Assembly (NCBI RefSeq): GCF_000007705.1
Contig: NC_005085.1
Coordinates: 1,116,001-1,180,000, forward strand
Source: Chromobacterium violaceum ATCC 12472
GTDB taxonomy: Bacteria; Pseudomonadota; Gammaproteobacteria; Burkholderiales; Chromobacteriaceae
Direction: 5' to 3'
DNA length: 64,000 bases
A program made the position numbers and the translations under genes. Under the pieces are notes generated by a model, which was not told the DNA's origin, searched no databases, and saw only the letters and a list, made by a program, of their open reading frames with translations. Positions 1 through 11,217 of this stretch are shown in pieces. Positions within the stretch are counted from its first letter, which is position 1, and every line of letters starts with the position of its first letter.

Positions 1-663
1 GAGGAGTACAAGGTGAACCCGGTGCTGGCGCGCGCGCTGGACCGCATCTTCACCCTGCACGCCGACCACGAGCAGAACGCCTCCACCTCCACCGTCCGTC
101 TGGCCGGCTCCTCCGGCGCCAACCCGTTCGCGTGCATCGCCGCCTGCATCGCCTGCCTGTGGGGCCCGTCCCACGGCGGCGCCAACGAGGCCGTGCTGAA
201 GATGCTGGACGAGATCGGTTCCGTGGACAATGTGGCCGACTTCATGCAGGGCGTGAAGGACAAGCGCTACAAGCTGATGGGCTTCGGCCACCGCGTGTAC
301 AAGAACATGGACCCGCGCGCCGCCATCATGAAGCAGACCTGCGACGAAGTGCTGAACGAGCTGGGCCTGCATAACGATCCGAAATTCAAGCTGGCCATGG
401 AGCTGGAAAAGATCGCGCTGTCCGACCCGTACTTCATCGAGCGCAAGCTGTACCCGAACGTGGACTTCTACTCCGGCATCGTGCTGTCCGCGATCGGCAT
501 CCCGGTTTCCATGTTCACCCCGATCTTCGCGCTGGCCCGCACCGTGGGCTGGATCGCGCACTGGAACGAGATGATCGGCGATCCGGGCATGAAGATCGGC
601 CGTCCGCGCCAGCTGTACACCGGCGCCGCGCGCCGCGACTTCGTGGAAGTCGCCAAGCGCTGA
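1..663 (+). CDS. gltA: Citrate synthase, 3' part (gene enters from the left edge)
   Basis: This is the C-terminal half (about 220 residues) of type II citrate synthase, which condenses acetyl-CoA and oxaloacetate to open the TCA cycle. The frame is open from base 1, so the GTG at base 13 is an internal valine codon and not a start. Visible family motifs are [11 protein letters not shown], which carries an active-site His, and the [15 protein letters not shown] segment with the second catalytic His and a substrate-binding Arg. The gene ends at TGA 661-663 and is followed at once by a strong hairpin terminator, so it is probably transcribed separately from sucA. The family is certain; the N-terminus lies outside the window. 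Confidence 0.97.
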   Translation, partial: EEYKVNPVLARALDRIFTLHADHEQNASTSTVRLAGSSGANPFACIAACIACLWGPSHGGANEAVLKMLDEIGSVDNVADFMQGVKDKRYKLMGFGHRVYKNMDPRAAIMKQTCDEVLNELGLHNDPKFKLAMELEKIALSDPYFIERKLYPNVDFYSGIVLSAIGIPVSMFTPIFALARTVGWIAHWNEMIGDPGMKIGRPRQLYTGAARRDFVEVAKR

Positions 664-676
664 TTTGACTGAATCG

Positions 677-714
677 GGGTTGGTTGAAGCGGGGGCTTCG
701 ACCAGCCCTTTTTT
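677..714 (+). terminator. Rho-independent terminator after gltA
   Basis: A 14-bp stem (GGGTTGGTTGAAGC with GCTTCGACCAGCCC, two G-U pairs) and a G-rich 4-nt loop are followed by six T. A second, T-poor hairpin (AGCGCT and GGGCAAGG arms, about 718-753) lies directly behind it. Together they separate gltA from sucA. Confidence 0.88.
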
Positions 715-794
715 CAGAGCGCTGGGGCAAGGCCGCCTTGCCCAAGCGCTTTGAGTGAATGCTGCAACATCCAAGACCAAAGGGTAGCCAGACC

Positions 795-3623
795 ATGATG
801 CAATCCATGTACAGCCATTCCTATCTGTTCGGTGGGAATGCCCCGTTCATCGAGGAGCTGTACGAACAGTACCTCGTTGACGCCAACTCCGTTCCGCAGG
901 AATGGCGCGACTACTTCGACAAGCTGGCCCAGGCGCCGGGCGCCGCCGAGCGCGACGTGCCGCACCTGCCTATCCAGGAGTCCTTCATCCAGCTGGCCAA
1001 GAAGCCGGTGATCGGCCAGCGCAGCGCCGCCGCCACCGACTGGGAAGCCATGCGGAAGCAGGTGGGCGTGCTGAAGCTGATCTCCGCCTACCGCGTGCTG
1101 GGCGCGCGCCAGGCCAACCTGGACCCGCTGAAGCGCATGGACCAGGCCATCGTGCGCGAACTGGACCCGGCTACCCACGGTCTGACCGACGCCGACATGG
1201 CGGTGCAGTTCAACGTGGGTTCGCTGGCCGGCCCGCAGAAGCTGCCGCTGTCCGACATCCTGTCGCGCCTGAAGCAGACCTACTGCGGCAACATCGGCGT
1301 CGAATACATGCACATCACCCAGTCCGACGAAAAGCACTGGGTGCAAAAGCGCTTCGAGGGCGACCTGTCCACCCCGCGCTACGACGCCGACAAGAAAAAG
1401 CGCATCCTGAAGCAGATCACCGCGGCCGAGACGCTGGAACGCTACTTGCACACCAAATACGTCGGCCAGAAGCGCTTCTCGCTGGAAGGCGGCGAGTCCG
1501 CGATCGCGGCGCTGGACCACCTGATCCAGAACGCCACCGAGCAGGGCGTGCAGGAACTGATCATCGGCATGGCCCACCGCGGCCGCCTGAACGTGCTGGT
1601 CAACACCCTGGGCAAGCTGCCGCGCGACCTGTTCGCCGAATTCGAAGGCAAGGCCGCCCAGCAGATGGCTTCCGGCGACGTGAAGTACCACATGGGCTTC
1701 TCGTCCGACATCCCGACCGCCAACGGCCCGATGCACGTGTCGCTGGCGTTCAACCCGTCCCACCTGGAAATCGTCAACCCGGTGGTGGAAGGCTCGGTCC
1801 GCGCCCGCCAGGAGCGCCGCAAGGACACCGAGCGCAAGACCGCCGTCCCGGTGCTGATCCACGGCGACTCCGCCTTCGGCGGCCTGGGCGTCAACCAGGG
1901 CACCTTCAACCTGTCGCAGACCCGCGGCTACGGCACCGGCGGCACCATCCACATCGTCATCAACAACCAGGTGGGCTTCACCACCTCGGACACTCGCGAC
2001 ATCCGCTCGACGATGTATTGCACCGACGTGGCCAAGATGATCGAGGCGCCGATCCTGCACGTGAACGGCGACGATCCGGAAGCCGTCTGCTACGTGATGC
2101 AGGCCGCGCTGGATTACCGCATGACCTTCAAGAAGGACGTGGTGATCGATCTGGTGTGCTACCGCAAGCTGGGCCACAACGAGGGCGACGACCCGTTCCT
2201 GACCCAGCCGATGATGTACAAGAAGATCGCCAAGCACCAGGGCGTGCGCGCGATGTACGCCGAGCGCCTGGTGCAGGAAGGCGTGCTGAAGGCCGAAGAG
2301 GCCGACGCGCAGATCCAGGCCTACCGCGACGCGCTGGACAAGGGCGAACACGTCGAGCAGACCACGCTGTCCAACTACAAGCGCGAGCACGCGCTGGACT
2401 TCAGCCAGTACCTGGGCACCCACTGGGCGCACCCGACCGACACCTCGCTGCCGCAGGCCGACATCCAGCGGCTGACCGACAAGTTCACCACGCTGCCGGA
2501 AGGCTTCAAGCTGCACCCGACCGTGCAAAAGGTGCTGGCCGCGCGCAAGGCGATGGCCGCCGGCGAGCAGAACGTCGACTGGGGCATGGCCGAGACGCTG
2601 GCCTACGCCTCCCTGGTGACCAACGGCTTCGGCGTGCGCATCTCCGGCGAAGACTCCGGCCGCGGCACCTTCAGCCACCGCCACGCCGTGCTGCACGACC
2701 AGAACCGCGAGCGCTGGGACCAGGGCACCTATGTGCCGCTGCGCAATATGTCCGACAACCAGGCCGACTTCCTGGTGATCGACTCCATCCTGAACGAGGA
2801 AGCGGTGCTGGCCTATGAATACGGCTACGCCTGTTCCGCTCCGGACCAGCTGGTGATCTGGGAAGCCCAGTTCGGCGACTTCGCCAACGGCGCCCAGGTG
2901 GCCATCGACCAGTTCATCTCTTCCGGCGAAACCAAGTGGGGCCGCCTGTGCGGCCTGACCAGCATCCTGCCGCACGGCTACGACGGCCAGGGCCCGGAGC
3001 ACTCCTCCGCCCGCGTCGAGCGCTGGCTGCAGCTGTGCGCCGAGCACAATATGCAGATCGTGATGCCGTCCGAGGCCGGCCAGATGTTCCACCTGCTGCG
3101 CCGCCAGGTGCTGCGTCCGTACCGCAAGCCGCTGGTGATCTTCCTGTCCAAGCGCCTGCTGCGCTTCAAGGATTCGATGAGCCCGATCGAAGACCTGACC
3201 TCCGGCGGCTTCCGCCCGGTGATCGGCGACGCGGTGGTCAAGGATCCGAAGAAGGTCAAGCGCGTGCTGCTGTGCGCGGGCCAGGTCTATTACGATCTCG
3301 CCGCTGCCCGCAAGGAGCGCGGCCTGGAGGACGACATCGCCATCGTCCGCATCGAGCAGCTGTACCCGTTCCCGACCGAGCAGGTGGCCGCCGAGCTGGC
3401 GCGCTTCACCCAGGCCAAGGAAGTGATGTGGGTGCAGGAAGAGCCGCGCAACCAGGGCGCCTGGTACCAGATCCGCCACCGCCTGGAAGGCCTGCTGAGC
3501 GCCAAGCAGCAGCTGTCGTTCGCCGGCCGTCCGTCGTCGGCTTCGCCGGCGGTCGGCTATATGAGCAAGCACGTCGCCCAACTGAAGGCCTTCGTCGAAG
3601 AAGCGATGTCGGTCGCCCGCTGA
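795..3623 (+). CDS. sucA: 2-oxoglutarate dehydrogenase E1 component
   Basis: Thiamine-diphosphate-dependent decarboxylase of the 2-oxoglutarate dehydrogenase complex. It decarboxylates 2-oxoglutarate and passes the succinyl group to the lipoyl arm of SucB. The protein is 942 aa, close to the usual 930-950. The N-terminus ([18 protein letters not shown]) matches the SucA E2-binding region, the ThDP/Mg segment ([10 protein letters not shown] ... NEGDDP) is in the middle, and a transketolase-like pyrimidine-binding domain is in the C-terminal half. I chose ATG 795 because the protein then starts [12 protein letters not shown] like relatives and an AAAGGG sits upstream; the frame is open further upstream to 759. 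It is the first gene of a sucA-sucB-orf-lpd-sucCD cluster. Confidence 0.97.
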   Translation: MMQSMYSHSYLFGGNAPFIEELYEQYLVDANSVPQEWRDYFDKLAQAPGAAERDVPHLPIQESFIQLAKKPVIGQRSAAATDWEAMRKQVGVLKLISAYRVLGARQANLDPLKRMDQAIVRELDPATHGLTDADMAVQFNVGSLAGPQKLPLSDILSRLKQTYCGNIGVEYMHITQSDEKHWVQKRFEGDLSTPRYDADKKKRILKQITAAETLERYLHTKYVGQKRFSLEGGESAIAALDHLIQNATEQGVQELIIGMAHRGRLNVLVNTLGKLPRDLFAEFEGKAAQQMASGDVKYHMGFSSDIPTANGPMHVSLAFNPSHLEIVNPVVEGSVRARQERRKDTERKTAVPVLIHGDSAFGGLGVNQGTFNLSQTRGYGTGGTIHIVINNQVGFTTSDTRDIRSTMYCTDVAKMIEAPILHVNGDDPEAVCYVMQAALDYRMTFKKDVVIDLVCYRKLGHNEGDDPFLTQPMMYKKIAKHQGVRAMYAERLVQEGVLKAEEADAQIQAYRDALDKGEHVEQTTLSNYKREHALDFSQYLGTHWAHPTDTSLPQADIQRLTDKFTTLPEGFKLHPTVQKVLAARKAMAAGEQNVDWGMAETLAYASLVTNGFGVRISGEDSGRGTFSHRHAVLHDQNRERWDQGTYVPLRNMSDNQADFLVIDSILNEEAVLAYEYGYACSAPDQLVIWEAQFGDFANGAQVAIDQFISSGETKWGRLCGLTSILPHGYDGQGPEHSSARVERWLQLCAEHNMQIVMPSEAGQMFHLLRRQVLRPYRKPLVIFLSKRLLRFKDSMSPIEDLTSGGFRPVIGDAVVKDPKKVKRVLLCAGQVYYDLAAARKERGLEDDIAIVRIEQLYPFPTEQVAAELARFTQAKEVMWVQEEPRNQGAWYQIRHRLEGLLSAKQQLSFAGRPSSASPAVGYMSKHVAQLKAFVEEAMSVAR

Positions 3624-3675
3624 GCCAACGAGAAAGAAGGGGCGGCATCGCGGCCGCCCCGCCATGGAGAAGAAC

Positions 3676-4905
3676 ATGCTGATTGAAGTCAAAGTCCCGC
3701 AACTGCCCGAGTCCGTATCCGAAGCCAGGCTGATGAGCTGGCACAAGAAGGTCGGCGAATTCGTCAAGCGCGACGAAAACCTGATCGACCTGGAAACCGA
3801 CAAGGTGGTGCTGGAACTGCCGGCGCCGCAAGCCGGCGTGGTGGTGGAAATCATCGAGCAGGACGGCGCCACCGTGACCTCCGGCCAGCTGATCGCCAAG
3901 ATCGACACCGCTGCCAAGGCGGGCGACGCCGCTCCGGCCGCCGCCGCCGCCGCTCCGGTTCAGGCCGCTCCGGCCGCCGGCGCCGCCGCGATGCCGTCCG
4001 CCGCCAAGCTGGCCGCCGAGACCGGCGTCGACCTGTCCAAGGTGGCCGGTTCCGGCCGCGACGGCCGCGTGCTGAAGGAAGACGTGCAGGCCGCCGCCAA
4101 GTCGGCCGCGCCGTCCCAGGCCGGCCCGGTGCTGGCCCCGGCTTCCGCCGGCGCCGCGCTGTCCGCCACCCCGGCCGCCGTCAACGTGGCCGGCATCCTG
4201 TCCGGCCGCGCCGAGCAGCGCGTGCCGATGTCCCGCCTGCGCCAGCGCGTGGCCGAGCGCCTGGTGATGAGCCAGCAGACCAACGCCATCCTCACCACCT
4301 TCAACGAAGTGAACATGAAGCCGGTGATGGACCTGCGCGCCAAGTACAAGGACCGCTTCGAGAAAGAGCACGGCATCAAGCTGGGCTTCATGGGCTTCTT
4401 CGTCAAGGCCGTGGTCGCCGCGCTGAAGAAGTACCCGATCGTCAACGCGTCCGTGGACGGCAACGACATCGTCTACCACGGCTACTTCGACGTGGGCGTG
4501 GCGGTGGGCAGCCCGCGCGGCCTGGTGGTGCCGGTGATCCGCAACGCCGACCAGCTGAGCCTGGCCGAGATCGAGAAGCAGATCGCCGACTTCGGCAAGC
4601 GCGCCCAGGAAGGCAAGCTGACCGTGGAAGAGCTGACCGGCGGCACCTACACCATCTCCAACGGCGGCACCTTCGGCTCGATGATGTCCACCCCCATCAT
4701 CAACCCGCCGCAGTCCGCGATCCTGGGCATGCACGCCACCAAGGAGCGCGCCGTGGTTGAGAACGGTCAAGTGGTGGTGCGTCCGATGATGTATCTTGCC
4801 CAGTCCTACGACCACCGCATCATCGACGGTCGCGAGGCGGTGCTGAGCCTGGTGGCGATCAAGGACGCCATCGAGGATCCGGCGCGTCTGCTGCTCGACC
4901 TGTGA
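3676..4905 (+). CDS. sucB: Dihydrolipoyl succinyltransferase (2-oxoglutarate dehydrogenase E2)
   Basis: Core subunit of the 2-oxoglutarate dehydrogenase complex; it moves succinyl from its lipoyl arm to CoA. About 409 aa. Domains in order: a lipoyl domain with the modified Lys at about residue 43 ([10 protein letters not shown]); an Ala/Pro-rich linker; a peripheral E1/E3-binding domain ([28 protein letters not shown]); a second Ala-rich linker; and the acyltransferase core with [14 protein letters not shown], which holds the catalytic His. An in-frame ATG also lies at 3664, but GGAGAAG between the two acts as the ribosome site for ATG 3676, giving MLIEVKVPQ as in relatives. It lies 52 bp after sucA. 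Confidence 0.96.
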   Translation: MLIEVKVPQLPESVSEARLMSWHKKVGEFVKRDENLIDLETDKVVLELPAPQAGVVVEIIEQDGATVTSGQLIAKIDTAAKAGDAAPAAAAAAPVQAAPAAGAAAMPSAAKLAAETGVDLSKVAGSGRDGRVLKEDVQAAAKSAAPSQAGPVLAPASAGAALSATPAAVNVAGILSGRAEQRVPMSRLRQRVAERLVMSQQTNAILTTFNEVNMKPVMDLRAKYKDRFEKEHGIKLGFMGFFVKAVVAALKKYPIVNASVDGNDIVYHGYFDVGVAVGSPRGLVVPVIRNADQLSLAEIEKQIADFGKRAQEGKLTVEELTGGTYTISNGGTFGSMMSTPIINPPQSAILGMHATKERAVVENGQVVVRPMMYLAQSYDHRIIDGREAVLSLVAIKDAIEDPARLLLDL

Positions 4906-4961
4906 TGAAGCGCCGGGCCGGCGCAAGCCGGCCCGTTTGAATCTGCATGAACGGAGCCAGA

Positions 4962-5147
4962 ATGAATCTGCCGGATTGGGTTTACGCGTTCGCCTCGGTG
5001 TTGGCCGGGGCGGCCTTGTTGTTCCTCACCTGGAAGAAGCGCCAGCAGGGGATACGGGAAGACCGCTACAGCTTGTTCGGCAAGATCGTCATCGGGCTGT
5101 TCATGATCGCTTTCGGGGCCTTGCTGTTCAAAGTGGGCAAGGCCTGA
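4962..5147 (+). CDS. Small two-helix membrane protein between sucB and lpd
   Basis: A 61-residue ORF of unknown function. Two hydrophobic segments (about residues 7-24 and 43-57) are separated by a basic loop ([11 protein letters not shown]), which suggests a hairpin inner-membrane protein with a cytoplasmic loop. ATG 4962 has GGAG seven bases upstream; an in-frame ATG at 4947 has no better site. It sits co-directionally between sucB (56 bp upstream) and lpd (16 bp downstream), so it is almost surely cotranscribed with the dehydrogenase complex. No catalytic motif is visible. It may be a membrane anchor or assembly factor, but that is only inference from position. Confidence 0.75.
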   Translation: MNLPDWVYAFASVLAGAALLFLTWKKRQQGIREDRYSLFGKIVIGLFMIAFGALLFKVGKA

Positions 5148-5163
5148 CCCCAAGGGAAAATCC

Positions 5164-6597
5164 ATGAGCCAACAGTTTGATGTTGTAGTGATCGGCGGTG
5201 GTCCCGGCGGCTATGTGGCCGCCATCCGCGCGGCCCAGCTGGGCTTCAGCGCCGCCTGCGTCGACGCGTTCAAAAATCCGGAAGGCAAGCCGTCGCTGGG
5301 CGGCACCTGCCTGAACGTCGGCTGCATCCCGTCCAAGGCGCTGCTGCAGTCGTCGGAAAACTTCCACGCGGTGCAGCACGACTTCGCCAAGCACGGCATC
5401 AGCGTCTCCGGCGCCAAGATGGACGTCGGCCAGATGCTGTCGCGCAAGACCGACATCATCAACAAGAACGCCGCCGGCATCGGCTTCCTGTTCAAGAAGA
5501 ACAAGGTCGCCAACATCCATGGCCTGGCCGCGTTCAAGGGCCGCCAGGGCGAGAAGTGGGTGATCGAAGTCACCGACGGCGGCAAGGTGGTGGACACCCT
5601 GGAAGCCGTGCACGTGATCGTCGCCACCGGCTCCAGCCCGCGCGCGCTGCCGGGCTTGGCCACCGACAACCAGCTGGTGCTGGACAACGAGGGCGCGCTG
5701 GCGCTGACCGCGGTGCCGAAGCGCCTGGGCGTGATCGGCGCCGGCGTGATCGGCCTGGAAATGGGCTCGGTATGGAAGCGCCTGGGCGCGGAAGTGACCA
5801 TCCTGGAGGCCGCGCCGACCTTCCTGGCCGCCGCCGACCAGCAGATCGCCAAGGAAGCGTTCAAGACGCTGACCAAGGACACCGGCCTGGACATCAAGCT
5901 GGGCGTCAAGATCGGCGAAGTGAAGGCCGGCAAGAAGAGCGTCTCCGTCAGCTACGAGCTGAATGGCGAGGCGGTGAAGGCCGAGTTCGACAAGCTGATC
6001 GTCTCCATCGGCCGCGTGCCGAACACCCAGGGCCTGGGCGCGGAAACCGTCGGCCTGGCGCTGGACGAGCGCGGCTTCGTCGCCGTCGACGACCACTGCC
6101 ACACCAATCTGCCCAATGTCTGGGCGATCGGCGACGTGGTGCGCGGCCCGATGCTGGCGCACAAGGCGTCGGAAGAGGGCGTGGCCGTGGCCGAGCGCAT
6201 CGCCGGCCAGAAGCCGCACGTCGATTTCGGCGTGATCCCGTGGGTGATCTACACTTCGCCGGAGATCGCCTGGGTCGGCAAGACCGAAGAGCAACTGAAG
6301 GCCGAGGGCGTCGAGTACAAGAAGGGCACCTCCGGTTTCGGCGCCAACGGCCGCGCGCTGGGCCTGGGCCAGGCGCAGGGCACGGTGAAGATTCTGGCCG
6401 ACGCCAAGACCGACCGCATCCTGGGCCTGCACATGATCGGCCCGATGGTGTCCGAGCTGGTCAGCGAAGGCGTGGTGTCGATGGAGTTCAAGGCCGCCAG
6501 CGAAGACCTGGCGCGCATCGTCCACGCCCACCCGTCGTTGTCGGAAGTGATACACGAAGCCGCCCTCGCCGCCGACAAGCGCGCGTTGCACGGTTGA
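5164..6597 (+). CDS. lpd: Dihydrolipoamide dehydrogenase (E3)
   Basis: Flavoprotein that re-oxidises the dihydrolipoyl arm of SucB using NAD+. It is 477 aa, the usual family length. The N-terminal FAD-binding GGGPGG motif (residues 11-16) is followed by the redox-active disulfide [13 protein letters not shown] (C49/C54). A second dinucleotide fold ([13 protein letters not shown]) binds NAD. The C-terminal dimer domain contains the His-Glu dyad in [13 protein letters not shown]. The gene closes the sucAB-lpd group. A homologous E3 may also exist for pyruvate dehydrogenase elsewhere; the position next to sucB assigns this one to 2-oxoglutarate dehydrogenase. Confidence 0.96.
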   Translation: MSQQFDVVVIGGGPGGYVAAIRAAQLGFSAACVDAFKNPEGKPSLGGTCLNVGCIPSKALLQSSENFHAVQHDFAKHGISVSGAKMDVGQMLSRKTDIINKNAAGIGFLFKKNKVANIHGLAAFKGRQGEKWVIEVTDGGKVVDTLEAVHVIVATGSSPRALPGLATDNQLVLDNEGALALTAVPKRLGVIGAGVIGLEMGSVWKRLGAEVTILEAAPTFLAAADQQIAKEAFKTLTKDTGLDIKLGVKIGEVKAGKKSVSVSYELNGEAVKAEFDKLIVSIGRVPNTQGLGAETVGLALDERGFVAVDDHCHTNLPNVWAIGDVVRGPMLAHKASEEGVAVAERIAGQKPHVDFGVIPWVIYTSPEIAWVGKTEEQLKAEGVEYKKGTSGFGANGRALGLGQAQGTVKILADAKTDRILGLHMIGPMVSELVSEGVVSMEFKAASEDLARIVHAHPSLSEVIHEAALAADKRALHG

Positions 6598-6760
6598 GTG
6601 GACACGGGTCGTGTACAATGCGCACGACCCGACCGGTACAGGGCCGGAACACGCGCGCCGGGGGGCGCGCCCCGGCCCCGCCAACAAAGGTTTGGCAAGC
6701 GATCAAGGAATAGAGGCAGAGGCGCATGCCCGCCATCATTTCCCCGAAAGGAAACCATAG
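6598..6760 (+). promoter_or_regulatory. lpd-sucC intergenic region with palindrome over a candidate -10
   Basis: This 163-bp gap contains a perfect 8-bp inverted repeat (GGGTCGTG at 6606-6613, CACGACCC at 6623-6630) that encloses TACAAT, a candidate -10. A GC hairpin (GCGCGCC/GGCGCGC) follows at about 6654-6671. AAAGGAAA is the sucC ribosome site. No good -35 is visible, so the promoter is tentative; the region may instead be a processing or attenuation structure. Confidence 0.4.
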
Positions 6761-7933
6761 ATGAACCTGCATGAATACCAAGCGAAAGAGCTGCTGAGCC
6801 GTTACGGCCTGCCGGTGCAACAAGGCATTCTGGCCAAGTCGCCGGAAGAGGCGGCTGCCGCTTACGACAAGCTGGGCGGCAAATTCGCCGTCGTGAAGGC
6901 CCAGGTGCACGCCGGCGGCCGCGGCAAGGCGGGCGGCGTGAAGGTGGTGAAGAGCCGCGAGGAAGCCGCGGAAGTCGCCAAGACCCTGATCGGCACCAAC
7001 CTGGTGACCTACCAGACCGACGCCGCCGGCCAGCCGGTGAACAGCGTGCTGGTTTGCGAAGACATGTACCCGGTGCAGCGCGAACTGTACCTGGGCGCCG
7101 TGGTGGACCGCGGCAGCCAGCGCGTCGTGTTCATGGTTTCCACCGAAGGCGGCGTGGAAATCGAGAAGGTGGCTGAAGAGACCCCGGAAAAGATCATCAA
7201 GATCGAAGTGGACCCGCTGGTCGGCATGCAGCCGTTCCAGGCGCGCGACGCCGCTTTCGCGCTGGGCCTGTCCGGCGCGCAGGTCGCCGCGTTCAGCAAG
7301 CTGATGCTGGGCTCCTACCAGGCCTTCATCGAGAACGACTTCGCCCTGTTCGAAGTGAACCCGCTGGCGCTGCGCGAAAACGGCGAGCTGGCTTGCGTGG
7401 ACGGCAAGATCAACCTGGACTCCAACGCCCTGTACCGCCACCCGGAACTGCTGGCCCAGCGCGACAAGAGCCAGGAGAACGAGCGCGAAGTGAAGGCTTC
7501 CGAGTTCGACCTGAACTACGTGGCCCTGGAAGGCAATATCGGCTGCATGGTGAACGGCGCCGGCCTGGCGATGGCTACCATGGACATCATCAAGCTGAAG
7601 GGCGGCCAGCCGGCCAACTTCCTGGACGTGGGCGGCGGCGCGACCAAAGAGCGCGTGATCGAAGCGTTCAAGCTGATCCTGGCCGACACCTCGGTGCAAG
7701 GCGTGCTGATCAACATCTTCGGCGGCATCGTCCGCTGCGACATGATCGCCGAAGCCATCATCGCCGCCGTGAAGGAAGTGAACGTGACCGTGCCGGTCGT
7801 GGTCCGTCTGGAAGGCAACAACGCCGAGCTGGGCGCCAAGATCCTGGACGAATCCGGCCTGAAACTGACTTCCGCCCAGGGTCTGAACGACGCTGCCGAG
7901 AAGATCGTCGCCGCCGTCAAGGCCGTGGCCTGA
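6761..7933 (+). CDS. sucC: Succinyl-CoA synthetase (ADP-forming) beta subunit
   Basis: Converts succinyl-CoA to succinate with substrate-level phosphorylation, together with SucD. It is 390 aa, very close to the E. coli protein. It starts [18 protein letters not shown], the hallmark N-terminus. The ATP-grasp region includes [16 protein letters not shown], and the C-terminal ligase-CoA domain contains [17 protein letters not shown] good ribosome site (AAAGGAAA) precedes ATG 6761. It lies 27 bp ahead of sucD and 163 bp after lpd. Confidence 0.97.
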   Translation: MNLHEYQAKELLSRYGLPVQQGILAKSPEEAAAAYDKLGGKFAVVKAQVHAGGRGKAGGVKVVKSREEAAEVAKTLIGTNLVTYQTDAAGQPVNSVLVCEDMYPVQRELYLGAVVDRGSQRVVFMVSTEGGVEIEKVAEETPEKIIKIEVDPLVGMQPFQARDAAFALGLSGAQVAAFSKLMLGSYQAFIENDFALFEVNPLALRENGELACVDGKINLDSNALYRHPELLAQRDKSQENEREVKASEFDLNYVALEGNIGCMVNGAGLAMATMDIIKLKGGQPANFLDVGGGATKERVIEAFKLILADTSVQGVLINIFGGIVRCDMIAEAIIAAVKEVNVTVPVVVRLEGNNAELGAKILDESGLKLTSAQGLNDAAEKIVAAVKAVA

Positions 7934-7960
7934 GACCCGCACTGAGCTGAGGAATACAAA

Positions 7961-8845
<885 letters not shown>

Positions 8846-8868
8846 GCCCGGTTTCCCGGTCTGAACGA

Positions 8869-8903
8869 AAACACCCCGCGAGCGATCGCGGGGTGTTTTT
8901 TTT
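8869..8903 (+). terminator. Rho-independent terminator after sucD
   Basis: Stem AACACCCCGCGA / TCGCGGGGTGTT around a short loop, followed by a run of T. It ends the sucA-sucD transcription unit. Confidence 0.92.
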
Positions 8904-8962
8904 ATGGGCTATGCCCTAGCGCTCTAGCGCGGGTTCATTGGCGGCGGTCCCGCGCGGCCGCA

Positions 8963-9604
8963 TCAGGCGAAGCGCGCGCAGGCGCGTTCGAACGGCGACT
9001 GGAAGCGGGGGCTGACGTAGGGCGTCAGCAGATACATCAGGCTGCGGCAGCCGTGCTGGATCAGCTTGTCCAGCTCCGCCGCGCTGGCGTTCTGCCTGAT
9101 GGTGCTGATCCAGCCGGTCTGCACCATCTGGAAGTGCTGGACCAGATGGGCGAGCTGCTGGTCGTCGACCAGGATCATGCCCTGCTCGCGCAAGCGGGTG
9201 AACAACTGGCCCAGCTTGCCGTTGAGCTGGCCGCGCGACAGCTGCTGGTGCTCTTCCTCCAGCTGCGGGTTGACGTAGAACAGGCTGGGCAGGCTCTTGG
9301 GCAGGAAGCGGAAGCTCCAGATGTGGCGCAGCGTCTTTTCCATCGCCATCACCATCGCCTCGATCGAGTTGCTGTGGCTGAGCGCGGCCGACAGCTGCTC
9401 CGCCATGCCCTTCACGTAGCGTTGGTAGAGCTCGTTGATGATCTCTTCCTTGTTGCGGAAGTGATAGTAGAGCTTGCCGGTGCTGATGTTCATCCGCTCG
9501 GCGATGTGGTTGGTGGTGATGACGCGCTCGCCTTCCTGATTGAACAGTTGCAGGCTCGCTTCGACAATCTTGTTGAAGGTCTCCGATTGGCCGCTTTTGC
9601 GCAT
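8963..9604 (-). CDS. TetR/AcrR-family transcriptional regulator
   Basis: 213-aa regulator. The N-terminal helix-turn-helix (about residues 9-55: ITTNHIAERMNISTGKLYYHF, with the typical G-x-LYYHF end) is of TetR type. The rest is a helical ligand-binding domain with no recognisable ligand signature. It lies 45 bp behind the MFS exporter gene on the same strand, so it is probably cotranscribed and likely controls that exporter in response to an exported compound. The N-terminal region also resembles regulators of fatty-acid or polyhydroxyalkanoate genes, so the target is not certain. Confidence 0.85.
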   Translation of the reverse strand: MRKSGQSETFNKIVEASLQLFNQEGERVITTNHIAERMNISTGKLYYHFRNKEEIINELYQRYVKGMAEQLSAALSHSNSIEAMVMAMEKTLRHIWSFRFLPKSLPSLFYVNPQLEEEHQQLSRGQLNGKLGQLFTRLREQGMILVDDQQLAHLVQHFQMVQTGWISTIRQNASAAELDKLIQHGCRSLMYLLTPYVSPRFQSPFERACARFA

Positions 9605-9649
9605 GGTTTGATTCTTCCCGCTGAAACTGAGATGCCGCGGAGCGCCGGC

Positions 9650-11164
9650 TCAGCCGTTTTTTCTGGCCGCGAGCAGGCCGGCCGCCAGCGCCAGGCCTAT
9701 CCAGCTTTCCAGGCGGAAGAAGTCCAGGCAGGAAACCAGCGTGGCTTGCCGGGCGAGTTCGCCGGCCAGCACTCCGAAGCGTTGAGTATCGCTCAAATCG
9801 GGCATGAATTGTCGTAATTGATGCAATGAGTCGAGAAACTGTGGCGAATTCCAGGAAAAATGCTCGGACAGACGGCTGTAATGCAGCGCGTTGCGCGCCT
9901 GCATGAACACGCTGGCCAAGGCCACGCCGGCCGAGACCGACACCTGGCGCACGATGTTCTTGGTTTGGTAGGCGTGGCCGAAGGCTACCGGGGCGATGCC
10001 GCGGAAGGCGCTCTGCGCCACCGCCATGATGAACAGCGACATGAAGCCGCCGTTGAGCAGCAGGATGGCCGCGACGCGGGCCAGCGTCGCCTCGCCGTTC
10101 AGGCCGCTCATCAGCCAGCCGTAGCCGGCCAGCAGCAGGCAGCCGCCGGCCATGGTTTCTCTCAGTCCGGGCGCCTTGCCTTTCAGCAGCAGCTTGGCGT
10201 ACAGCAGCGCGAAGGCGATGCCGGCCAGGTAGCTGACCGACAGCAGCATGCCGCTGGTGGGCAGGTCGAAACCCAGCGCCTGCACCGACAGCATCGGCAG
10301 GATGTAGCTGTTGGCCGATACCAGCAGGTAGCAGCAGCTGTAGCCGACGAGTCCCAGCCGATAGCTTGGGCGGCGCAGCAGACGCCAGCGGCGGCGGTCG
10401 GACGCCCGGCCGCGGTGGGCGGCGCGGAACAGCATCCAGGCGGCGACGGCCGCCGCCGCCAGGCCGGCCAGCCATTGCGGATGGGCGAACAGCCGGTAAG
10501 GCGTTTGCTGGATCAGCCATTGCAGCAGGAAGACGGCGGTCAGCAGCAGCAGGAAAGTCCAGGTCGGATAATGCGCGGGACGATGCGCCGGCGGCCGCAG
10601 CGGCAGGCGGCCAGCCGCCCACCAGGCGGGCAGCAGCAGCGGAAGGATGCCCCAGCACAGCGCGCGCCAACCGTAGGCCTGCAGCAGGACGCCGCCGAGC
10701 AGCGGCCCCAGCGCGCTGCCCAGCAGCAGCGCCTGGCCGAAGGCGACCAGGCCCGGCCCGCGCTTGGCGGGCGGCAGCTGCGCGACTTCGAGACGGGCGG
10801 CGGTGAAGAAGGCGGCGCCGCCCAGGCCCTGCACCGCGCGGCCGGCGATGAAGGCTGCCGGAGATGCGGCGGCGCCGGCGATCAGCGCGCCCAGCGCGAA
10901 CAGCAGGATGGAACCCTGCAGATGGCGGCGCGAGCCGAAGCGCTCGACGCACCATTGATGATTGAACAGCGCCAGCACCGCGCACAGCGCGTAAGCCATC
11001 GCCGCCTGGCTGAACTCCTCCGGTCCGGCGCCGACCCCGCCCATCACCTGCGAGGACGCGAAATTGAGCAGGCCGTTCTGCAGGAATTCCAGCCAGGCGA
11101 TCAGCGCGATCGCGGCCAGCCGGCTCCAATGGGGCTGAGGAGAAAAAGCATGCATGCGCGGCAT
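9650..11164 (-). CDS. MFS multidrug-type exporter (DHA2-like)
   Basis: 504-aa integral membrane protein with about 14 hydrophobic segments, the size and count of the DHA2 (14-TMS) drug:H+ antiporters. The segment GRAVQGLGGAAFFTAARLEV, next to the loop between helices 4 and 5, and the long hydrophobic run from residue 14 onward support this. It probably exports toxic organic compounds across the inner membrane; the substrate is unknown. ATG 11164 gives MPRMHAFSPQP; a second ATG at 11155 is equally possible and neither has a strong ribosome site. It is divergent from a LysR gene (53 bp) and followed by a TetR gene, so two regulators may act on it. Confidence 0.85.
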   Translation of the reverse strand: MPRMHAFSPQPHWSRLAAIALIAWLEFLQNGLLNFASSQVMGGVGAGPEEFSQAAMAYALCAVLALFNHQWCVERFGSRRHLQGSILLFALGALIAGAAASPAAFIAGRAVQGLGGAAFFTAARLEVAQLPPAKRGPGLVAFGQALLLGSALGPLLGGVLLQAYGWRALCWGILPLLLPAWWAAGRLPLRPPAHRPAHYPTWTFLLLLTAVFLLQWLIQQTPYRLFAHPQWLAGLAAAAVAAWMLFRAAHRGRASDRRRWRLLRRPSYRLGLVGYSCCYLLVSANSYILPMLSVQALGFDLPTSGMLLSVSYLAGIAFALLYAKLLLKGKAPGLRETMAGGCLLLAGYGWLMSGLNGEATLARVAAILLLNGGFMSLFIMAVAQSAFRGIAPVAFGHAYQTKNIVRQVSVSAGVALASVFMQARNALHYSRLSEHFSWNSPQFLDSLHQLRQFMPDLSDTQRFGVLAGELARQATLVSCLDFFRLESWIGLALAAGLLAARKNG

Positions 11165-11217
11165 CCGAGGGTGGGGATGCCGCCAGTGTAGAAAGCGCTT
11201 ATGATTTAATAAAATCG

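Noticed and set aside
714-3917. Very long open frame (over 1,000 codons) on the minus strand opposite sucA
   Set aside because: It is the mirror frame of a GC-rich gene. It has no ribosome site, odd composition (His/Gln/Ala/Arg-rich), and the plus-strand sucA is unmistakable.
9053-9817. Plus-strand frame opposite the TetR gene
   Set aside because: The TetR helix-turn-helix is clear on the minus strand; the opposite frame has no motif.
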